A stretch of DNA of 64,000 nucleotides from Neoscytalidium dimidiatum (Eukaryota; Ascomycota; Dothideomycetes; Botryosphaeriales; Botryosphaeriaceae): contig CM074698.1 of the NCBI GenBank assembly GCA_037367355.1, positions 4,138,579-4,202,578 on the forward strand, written 5' to 3'. The notes beneath the pieces were generated by a model. That model had not been told where the DNA came from. It made no database searches and saw nothing but the letters and a program-made list of their open reading frames with translations. Position numbers and translations under genes: made by a program. Of this stretch, positions 56,535-64,000 are shown in pieces. Positions within the stretch are counted from its first letter, which is position 1, and every line of letters starts with the position of its first letter.

Positions 56535-57190
56535 TTAGTAGGCTTTAAAGTCGATAATAAAGATTTTAATAAATATATTTAGATAGTTTAAAATACGTCT
56601 CTAAATATATAAAAAAAAATAGTCTATTAGAATTTTTTATATTAGTAGTAGTAAAAATAATTATTTTAATAATTAAAGTCTTTAATAAGCTCTAAACTCT
56701 ATAATAGAGACTCTAATAACTATATTTTAATATTTTAAAATATATTTTTTAACGCGTAGAGAAAGATAGCTTATTTAGATTTTTTATATTAATAGTAGTA
56801 GAAACGACTATTTTAGTAGTTAAAATTTTTAATAAGCTCTAAAGTTAATAACGGGGGCCTTAATAAATATATTTTAATATTTTAAAATATATTTTTAAGT
56901 ATATAGAAAGTAATAGTCTATTTAAATTTCTTATATTAGTAGTAGTAAAAACAACTATTTTAGTAGCTAAAATTTTTAGCGGACTCTAAAGTTAACGATA
57001 GAAACCCTAATAAATATATTTTAATATTTTAAAATATATTTTAAAACGCGTAGAAAAAAATAATTTATTTAAATTCTTTATATTAGTAGCGGTTAAAACA
57101 ACTATTTTAGTAGCTTAAATTTTTAATAGACTCTAAAATTAGTAATAAAGACTCTAATAAATATATTTAAATAGTCTAAAATACGTCTTT
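56535..57190. repeat. 147-bp tandem satellite next to telomere repeats
   Basis: The landmark ATTAGTAGTAGTAAAA, or a close variant, occurs at 56641, 56788, 56935 and 57082, exactly 147 bp apart each time. Other landmarks (AAGCTCTAAA or similar, TTTAAAATATATTT) keep the same spacing. About 4.4 units are present and the last is cut by the telomere repeats. Confidence 0.88.
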
Positions 57191-57195
57191 AAGGG

Positions 57196-57345
57196 TTAGG
57201 GTTAGGGTTAGGGTTAGGGTTAGGGTTAGGGTTAGGGTTAGGGTTAGGGTTAGGGTTAGGGTTAGGGTTAGGGTTAGGGTTAGGGTTAGGGTTAGGGTTA
57301 GGGTTAGGGTTAGGGTTAGGGTTAGGGTTAGGGTTAGGGTTAGGG
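57196..57345 (+). repeat. Telomere repeat array, 25 perfect TTAGGG units, internal
   Basis: 150 bp of uninterrupted TTAGGG preceded by a TTAAGGG variant and followed abruptly by TACGCCCACGTGG. The G-rich strand runs to the right, as at a right-hand chromosome end, yet 6.65 kb of unrelated gene-bearing sequence follows. Confidence 0.98.
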
Positions 57346-57957
57346 TACGCCCACGTGGTGTCTGATCCGCGCTAAAGCAGGAACCACCCGGCGGCCGCTC
57401 GGAAAAATCAAGGATGCGTGTCGTTAAAGAAGCTAAGGAAAAATATCGTGATTCGATGAGGATACCGAGCTTTCCCGTCCGCTGCGCCTAGAAAGTAGCT
57501 AGGAAAGGAGAGACGGTAAGTGGAGGGCCGAGCATCTTGGTAGTAGGTAGAGAGTGGTGCGCCTAAGATGAGACAGGCCGGGCAGAGAAGCGCAGGACAT
57601 ATGATCTTCATGCCCGTGGACGTTTGCCCGCTTTGCTGGAAAATTACCGGATAATATCAGAAGGTCCGTGATGGTGTGGGCATTGATCCGCGGTTGAGGT
57701 GATGAATGGTGCAGTAGGCTAACACTGCAGTTCTCAAACCAGTTTCGCAACGTGGGCGACGGCTCGTGTGACTGCGGCAGCTCGTAGCGCGGACAACTGG
57801 TGCAAGAGAAAGACGCTAGGCGGCAAATGCGCTCGGTTGGGAATTTGTTTCAAAGGGGCAGGGATCGGACTTCGGTCACAACTCTTTAAAAGAGAATCTG
57901 GTGCCTATACACATTTAGCGTGTGCTAAGCACGAGAGTGCCTTGGGGCTGAAAAGGC
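57346..57957. other. Sequence right of the telomere array
   Basis: GC-balanced unique-looking sequence. It probably holds the last small exon and 3' end of the phosducin-like gene, which I could not place. Confidence 0.5.
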
Positions 57958-58861
57958 TCACCTCTGCAGGGCGTATTCCAAACTGACGTCACTCAATTCG
58001 GCGTCGTCCGGAATCTCGTCCATGACCGGCACCAGACCAGCAAACTTCTCACCACCACGGTACGCGAGGACAGCAGGAACGCCTGCGACATGCATCTCTG
58101 CATCCTCATAATGGAACTTGATGAACTTGACCATACCGTGTCTCCGGGCTAGAGTGCGCAGAGCATCCTCAACCATGGTGCTGATCTCAGACTAGACGTC
58201 GTCAGTACATGTAACAGACAGAATGGCGGAAGCAACCGACCTGGTCGTCGTAGATAAACACTACTACGGTTGTGGCAGATGCCGTATTCTCGATGGCGTC
58301 AAGATAGCCGTCAGCGTCGACTTGTACGAGGCGGCCATAAGCTCTCGATCCGGGACTGCCCGTCCGCGATCTCGAGCGGGACAGCGCACGCTGACCCTTT
58401 GGCTGATTCTGGAGCTCGCGGAGCCGGTTCTCTCTCCACCTGGCCAGGAACTCATCCTCGCTACCACTGCCGCCGCTCTTCTCGCTGAAAGTGGTGTCGG
58501 CACGATTCTTCCTTACGACCCCCTTCTTATCATCGCTGCTGCGGAACAGCGAGAAGCGTTGGGATTTCTTAGCCTGCTCGAAAGCCTGAGCGTCGGCGAT
58601 GACGCCCTTGGGGCCGGTGTTGGCATCGGACCGCACTTGGGGCACGGTGTAGCGGGAGCGCATGGTGTCAAGATCGACGGTGTCGTCGTGACGGTGATAG
58701 TCGTCGTCGTCGTCCGAGTAGTCGTCCTTCTCGAAGTACTGCTCGAGGGGAGACTCGTGGCCGGAGTCAAGGTCAGAGTTGTCAGCGTCTTCAGGGTGTC
58801 GGGTGCTACGGTCTTTGTCTCGAAAGAGCTCGTTGAACTCTTCTTGGGCGGGATTGGACAT
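57958..58861 (-). CDS. Phosducin-like protein (G-beta-gamma chaperone), 3' end not placed
   Basis: The ATG at 58861 opens MSNPAQEEFNELFRDKDRST, followed by an acidic stretch (KDDYSDDDDDYHRHDD) and GPKGVIADAQAFEQAKKSQR, a conserved PhLP helix-1 block. Exon 1 ends at VVVFIYDDQ near 58241. A 50-bp intron (donor GTCGGT, acceptor CTAG near 58193) leads to STMVEDALRTLARRHGMVKF, HYEDAEMHVAGVPAVLAYRG and FAGLVPVMDEIPDDAELSDV, the thioredoxin-fold C-terminal domain. Near 57956 a GTGAGC donor follows YALQR, so a last exon is expected further left, toward the telomere array. Fungal relatives (the BDM-1/PhnA group) are needed for stable G-beta. The G-beta gene is the next gene, on the same strand. The protein so far is about 285 aa, near full length. 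Confidence 0.85.
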
Positions 58862-60411
58862 GGCGAAAGGGGAAAGCGGACGTGTTCGGGCGGGAGGGCA
58901 AGCTTATAACGGCAGTAGCAGAAAGCTGATGGAGAGCGCGGGCCCGTTCACAGCGACAGGGTTGGTCTGCGACTGGAGGTGATGACGGCGGCCACGGCGC
59001 GTCGGAGAGCGCTGAATGGGCAGAGGGCGCGAGGATCTGTTCTGTGCTCTGGTCGGGGTTTCAGCCGTGCAAGTGCTCGAAGAGAAAGGCCCGGCAGCAC
59101 GCGCTAGCCGGGGTGCCCCACGTGCAACTTGGTGCGTCGCGTCCTTCTGGGAGTAAGGCTGAGGGCTGTACATGGCTCCGCCTGAGCCTGCGACGCTGAC
59201 CGGCAAAAGGGGGAGTAGGTTGAAACGCCCAAGAGCCTACCTGCGGGGATCAGGCCCAGCCACCCACTGCGCCAGACGCGCACGCCGGCTCGCAACGGCA
59301 GTCGCAATAATGACTGATACTTTGCACCGCACCAGACAAGCTGCTGCCGCAATCGTCTCGCGCGCAAGGCTAACCCGTCGCCGCCCAAATTGCGAGCGGC
59401 TGTCCAACGGCGCCCGCTGCCACCGCCGGCACGTGTTACATCATACCACTCGCATGTCCTCATGATCTTCCCTCGCCTGCCCGGCGCCATCTTGGGCGCT
59501 ACACGAGGTCGCGCGTTGGCCCGCCCGCCGTCCTGCGGCATCAAAAGCAGCGTCCTTGGCCGGCCCAGCGCGTCCCTGCGCCACGCATGAACAGATCATC
59601 CCCCATCCCGGTCCTTAGCATAGGGCGACTAGGATGGCCCGTCTGCCCGTCATCCACCGACACGGCATCTCACAACCTTCAGGCACGCTTCACTGCATCC
59701 CTGCTGGCCCAGATCTCACCAGATCTTCGACAGCACCCGTGCTGCCCACGTTGTGTATTGTATGGCATTGAACTCAGATTAAATGCATGCTAGCCAACCG
59801 CAATGGACACCTCACCGTAAGCCACCACCTGTATAAGAGCTGAGGAATGAAAAAAAAAAAAAGGTACTAAGAACATCTCTTGGGAGAAAAAAGATTGCCG
59901 AACCGTCCGGGAAAAGAGCACTTCTCGACCGAAAGAGCGAGGGATATCGGTGCCCGTTGCCTTGCGCCGTGGTGAAAAGAATCCCGTGCGCGCACGCTTG
60001 GAGGGTTCGGATGATGGTAGTTGAAGGTACAGGGAATCGCAGCTTTTATTCCAAAGCAGAAAAAGTTTTAAGGAAAAAGCGTACCGTCGCTACTAAACAG
60101 CGTGGGCCGAAACCACCGACCCGACCCAGACGTCCCACCCGTGTCGAAGAGAAAAGGGAAAAAAAATTAGAGCCGTTTAGGAGTGTACAAGCCGAGACCA
60201 GTATGCTCGCCAGTTACTCGTTTGTAATATCGTGCGTAATAAGAGAGAGAGAGAGAGAGAGAGAGAGCAGCCGCTTATGATACACACAAAGTATGTTAGC
60301 GAGCCCCCTCGATGTGTGGTGCGTGAGCGCAGGTGGGTGAGCCACTGTCGGGCTCGCTAATGCCCGGGGTATTTGGCGCCCGCGTCAATCGTCGTCTGGG
60401 GATAAGACGTT
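58862..60411. other. Intergenic, GC-rich, with an AG microsatellite
   Basis: Long upstream region of the phosducin-like gene and 3' side of the G-beta gene. Several overlapping ORFs look like chance frames in GC-rich DNA. A simple repeat lies at 60242-60267. Confidence 0.5.
60242..60267 (+). repeat. (AG)n microsatellite
   Basis: About 13 perfect AG units. Confidence 0.9.
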
Positions 60412-61737
60412 TTACGCCCAGATGCGGAGCTGAGGAGGCAAGGTTAGTCATGTTGTACGCTCCATATAAAGAATCGACCGGTGCTCACCATTGAATCCCA
60501 AGAGCCCGTGCAAAGACTCATAGCGTCATTGCTAACACCCAAGCAAGAAACACGATTGTCATGGCCTTGCAAGGTTCCAACCTTCTCACCACGCAGAACG
60601 TCCCACACCTGAAACGGAGTTAGCGTCCGAACTACACCGACGTTAAGTCTTGAGTTTATACTGACCTTGCACTCGAAGTCATCGTAGCCAGCAAAAAGCA
60701 GTCTGCCGGAGACGGAAAAGGCAACCGATGTGATTCCACACACGGGCTCGCCGATCTGAAACATGTGTCAGCGCTTTCCGGACGGATTCGGTGCCCGATC
60801 CGGCACGAGTAGGCGAGGATCCAATCTTACGGTGTAGCTCTGCAGTTCTCTGTCGGCGCGAATGTCAAAGAGACGGCAGGATGCATCGTCGGAACCGGTA
60901 CCGAAGGCGTTACCGTTGGGGAAGTACTGGATGGCGTTGATATCGGAGTCGTGTGCTGCAAATGTCTGGACACACTTTTGCTGGCGGATATCCCAAAGCT
61001 TGGCGAAAGCATCGCAAGCGCCGGAAACGAACTGGTTGTTGTCGAGTGGGTTGATAGACAAACTCATGACATCGCCAAGATGGTCGGCGAACTCGTGAAT
61101 TTTCGAGCCGGTTTCCAAATCCCAAAGAACACAAGTCATATCGCCAGACGAGGTAAGGATACGGCGGTCGCTGATGAATCGACAGCAACTGAGATAGCCA
61201 GAGTGGCCGGAGAGCTCACGCGCGACGCGGGTAGGTCCTTCCCGGGCAGAGAGGTTGTAGATGGAGCAGATGTTGTCAAGACCACCGCAGGCAACGAAAT
61301 TGCCACTAGGAGAATAAGCGCAAGTCATCACCCATGACGAGCGCAGCGGGATAGCGTGGACCTTGTTAGTAGTATAGGCGTCCCAAATGATGAGCTTGCC
61401 GTCTTGCGACGCGGAAACAAGGTGCCTGCGGTCCGTCGACCAGTGCATGGCGTAGATTTTGGCCAAGTGCCCCTTCAAGGTTCGCTTGGTCTTCATCGTC
61501 AGCCGCGGCAGCTGCTCAACGCGCTGGCGGGCGACATCGCGAACTGCGGATTTGGTCAGCATGGGCTGGTGGCAGAGGCCATTGGCGGCGCGCGGCGGGC
61601 GCGGGCGAGAGTGAGCACGTACGAGTAGTGTCGGCGAGCTCATCCTTCTTCCGCTTTATCCGGTCCTTGAGAGCCTCCGCATCGCGCCGTGCGATCTGAA
61701 TCTTCTGTTGAATGCTCTCAGCATTCAGGTCGGCCAT
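60412..61737 (-). CDS. Heterotrimeric G-protein beta subunit (WD40)
   Basis: The ATG at 61737 gives an N-terminal coiled coil ([37 protein letters not shown]) that pairs with G-gamma. An intron follows, then [20 protein letters not shown] and seven WD repeats. Examples are [60 protein letters not shown] and [20 protein letters not shown]. Two further introns (about 60752-60833 and about 60608-60664) separate [20 protein letters not shown] and [21 protein letters not shown] last intron leaves the terminal exon LRIWA with stop 60412-60414. The full length of about 350 aa matches fungal G-beta. It acts at the plasma membrane in signalling for growth, mating and development. The neighbouring phosducin-like gene encodes its assembly chaperone. 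Confidence 0.95.
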
Positions 61738-62494
61738 TGCGAGAGGCAGGTGCTGGCGTGGAGAGGGAGGTCAGGAGGGATGTAGGCGGCGGAGAGTGCG
61801 ACGAGGCAGGAAGATCCAGGGGCGGTTTGCGACGGGCGGGCTGCGATGCGGGCGGAGCGAGTGAATGAGCGACTGGAGGTGGTAGAGCGTCCGCCAACCC
61901 GTTCTCGAGCGCGATGCAGATGCCGGTGTGCCCTGGTGGTTGACGAGACTGGAGCTGTGGGCAAGCAAGGAAGGTTGGAGTTGAATCGAAGGGAGAGCGG
62001 CCGGCCGGAGGGTGCAGGTCGAGCGTCTGCTGCTTACCGTTCCTAGAAGCGCGCTAGGTCGGCGCCCCCTAATTATTAACTACGCGAGAGTCGACGCTCC
62101 CGCGCTCTCTCACTTTATTCAGAACAGCAGGCCACCGCCCGCCAGCAACAGCAGCTGGAGCGCAGCAGACCGGCAGTGCGACCGCTGCGGTGCGCGCGCC
62201 ATATGCAGCACCTCGTCCGCAGGCACTCGAGGGGAGCCGGGGCGCGCGGCAGCAGCTGGGAGCTGCAATGCCGGCCTCGACAGCGGTGGCGCTAACGCAG
62301 CCAGAGTGGAACCCAGCCGCCGCGTTCAGCAGCAGCCCACTCGCTGATTTTCTCCCGGCCGTCGATCTCTCTACGCGGCACCGTATCCGCATTCCACCTT
62401 CGCCGAACCTCCAATTTCGAAGCCAATCGCGCTGCTCGCCGCCAGCCCGTCCCCTCCGCTCCTGTGCTCTCGCATCCTCGCGCCCTCGCCCGCC
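61738..62494. promoter_or_regulatory. Divergent promoter region of G-beta and adenosine-deaminase-like genes
   Basis: 757 GC-rich bp between two divergent start codons. No specific site is identified. Confidence 0.6.
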
Positions 62495-64000
62495 ATGGAC
62501 CAGTCCGCCGCCCGCCTGTTCGCCAAGGCCCTTCCCAAGGTTGAGGTACGCAACGGGGGCCCAAAGCCCAGCCGCAACCCGCCAGCGGCCCAGCGGAATC
62601 GCCCACCCGCTCCGGCTCCCTCGGGCTGACCTGTTCGCCGCCAGCTCCATGCACACCTTAGCGGAAGCATTGATCGCGACTGTCTGCACGACATCTGGCT
62701 GCAGAGGAAGCAGGCCGACGAGACCTTCGACCTGCAGGATCCGCTCGACGCCATTCCCAAAGGCAAGGTTGACTACGACTTAAACACGTGAGCCGCCCTT
62801 CCTGTCCCCTCCCGAGGTCCAAAGAGCTTTTACGCGGCAGCACGGGGCCTTCCAAAACTCCGAGCTTGGAAATCTTCATCAGTAGCATGTTACACGAGCA
62901 TAGCACATCCGGGGATGCGCTTGTATGAGCAGGACCCAAGAATAGACCCTTCTGTCAGACCCCGCACCAGGAACCGAGAGGCCCTGCGCGCAACGACATG
63001 GGCGCATCGGGGCTTGGAAGTAGGCCAGAGAAGCGAGCACAGTGCCATCGCACCAACCTGAATAAGTCTCAAGGATATTTTTGTCGACCGAAACTCACTT
63101 TCCTCCCACAAAGTTCCTGCTCAATTGCATTTGGATATTCGTGTCTCATCCCGTGCTGGACGATGTACTTGCGAATTGACTGTCCTGCAACACGCGCTTA
63201 GCTCAAGAATTTTTTTTCTTTAACGGTATTCAGCCAGCTGACCAGTCTGTTCAGTTTCTTCCCGCTTTTCTCTTCATATATCTACCGCTTGTGTAGTGAT
63301 CTGAAAAGCATCAAGTACGGCTCGAATAATCCCGCTTTCTTCCGCGAGTAGCAGCTCACAGCTCAGGTATTCGACCTTCTCAGTTCTTGAATCGTTTCGT
63401 CAGGATAATGTTGTTCATTTGGAGCTTCGGACGACGCCACGTGCCATTCCTGAACAGGGCATCTCGAAAAAGCGGTATGTCGAGGCCATTCTGGACTGCA
63501 TCCAGGAGCACAACTCCCGCCCTGCGAATCCGATGCGTTCCAGCTTAATCCTGTCTGTGGACCGCCGGAACACCTCGGCCGAAGCCGAGGAGGTTGTCAG
63601 TCTAGCTATGTCTCTCCAACCCAGAGGAGTCGTGGGAGTCGATTTGTGTGGAGATCCCGCTAGAGGCGATGTGCGCACATTCTCCGGAGCATTCACCAAG
63701 GCCAAGGCTACTGGTATGAAAATCACAGTTCATTTTGCAGAGGCAGCTTCTCTTCTACGGACGAGGAGCTTTGGACTCTGCTCAGTTGGCAGCCTGACCG
63801 ACTCGGGCATGTCGTACACGTGAAGGAAAAGATTCGCCAGGAGATTGTGAAGCGAAAGATCGGCGTTGAGCTATGCATCAGCTGTAACGTGCATGCGAAG
63901 ATGATAACCGGAAGCTTCCAGGATCACCACTTTGGGTGGTGGAGGGATTCCGGGGTTGCGGTGGCGCTATCAGTGAGTGAGTTGGTCCGGTCTGAGTTAA
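62495..64000 (+). CDS. Adenosine-deaminase-like protein (N6-methyl-AMP deaminase type), 3' truncated by window
   Basis: The ATG at 62495 opens MDQSAARLFAKALPKVE. An intron (about 62547-62643) joins it to LHAHLSGSIDRDCLHDIWLQ, the zinc-binding HxH motif. The exon ends at KVDYDLNT near 62788. A long intron of about 440 bp follows. Then come SLFSFFPLFSSYIYRLCSDL near 63250, NVVHLELRTTPRAIPEQGIS at 63406 onward, VVGVDLCGDPARGD, KITVHFAE (third zinc His and catalytic Glu), DRLGHVVHV (catalytic His), and LCISCNVHAKMITGSFQDHH near the edge. The HFGWW(R)xSG block is typical of ADAL/MAPDA rather than classical adenosine deaminase. It deaminates N6-methyl-AMP to IMP in the cytosol. The C-terminus lies beyond base 64000. 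Intron borders after 63300 are approximate. Confidence 0.88.

Noticed and set aside
55484..57190. Any coding gene or CRISPR-like array in the AT-rich block
   Set aside because: Repeats are 147- and 171-bp tandem units without spacers; the organism is a eukaryote and no coding sense is seen.
59957..60280. 107-aa ORF on the plus strand
   Set aside because: Basic low-complexity translation that runs into the AG microsatellite; no support.
62790..63225. Possible inserted element or tRNA in the long intron of the adenosine-deaminase-like gene
   Set aside because: No terminal repeats, target duplication or tRNA structure found; it reads as a long intron.

Overview
The window comes from a filamentous ascomycete (Pezizomycotina). 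The evidence is short GT-AG introns, a HET-domain gene, fungal-type secondary-metabolism genes, a Ty3/gypsy chromovirus, TTAGGG telomere repeats, and AT-rich, TA-rich tracts of the kind left by repeat-induced point mutation (RIP). No species can be named from the sequence alone.

Layout. (1) 1-18.2 kb is an accessory region with much gene decay. It holds the 3' end of a GH2 beta-galactosidase, a multi-exon gene of unknown function, a broken sugar-permease relic, an RTA1-like membrane protein, a DUF1989 gene with an in-frame stop, a TRI12-type MFS transporter missing its centre, a DUF7053-like protein, an etherase-type glutathione transferase, a HET-domain protein and a RIP-damaged monocarboxylate-transporter relic. 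(2) 18.6-48.4 kb looks like a secondary-metabolism neighbourhood: D-amino-acid oxidase, dienelactone hydrolase, carboxymuconolactone-decarboxylase-like protein, DHA1-type MFS exporter, a dimodular NRPS (A-T-C-A-T-C, 2140 aa, six exons with consistent splice phases), an enoyl-reductase-type MDR enzyme, a membrane-anchored M19 dipeptidase, an MCT-type MFS transporter, an uncharacterised gene and a cytochrome P450. Cluster borders cannot be fixed from sequence alone. (3) 48.4-57.2 kb is extremely AT-rich and is interrupted by one young-looking chromovirus (48970-55478). Its two 385-bp LTRs look identical and it has an ACTAG target duplication. The AT-rich block ends in a 147-bp tandem satellite. 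(4) 57196-57345 is 25 perfect TTAGGG units pointing rightward, which is how a right chromosome end reads. (5) 57.35-64 kb is gene-rich core sequence: a phosducin-like protein, a G-protein beta subunit and an adenosine-deaminase-like (N6-methyl-AMP deaminase type) gene that runs off the window.

How the parts fit. The left 57 kb reads as a complete subtelomere: accessory genes, pseudogenes, metabolite cluster, RIP-degraded repeats, satellite, telomere. The right 6.7 kb reads as ordinary core sequence. The junction is therefore either a real telomere-to-internal fusion or an assembly join, and it is the most important point to test. In the NRPS locus the first adenylation domain appears to have Ser where Asp235 (GrsA numbering) normally holds the alpha-amino group. 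A terminal C domain with no thioesterase suggests release by cyclisation. Phosducin-like proteins are chaperones for G-beta-gamma assembly, so the phosducin-like and G-beta neighbours make functional sense.

Several perfect or near-perfect palindromes and foldbacks lie between genes: a three-copy 22-bp palindrome, a 25-bp palindrome, a 10-bp inverted repeat in the NRPS promoter, and two adjacent foldbacks of about 153 and 172 bp. None is explained by the gene annotation.
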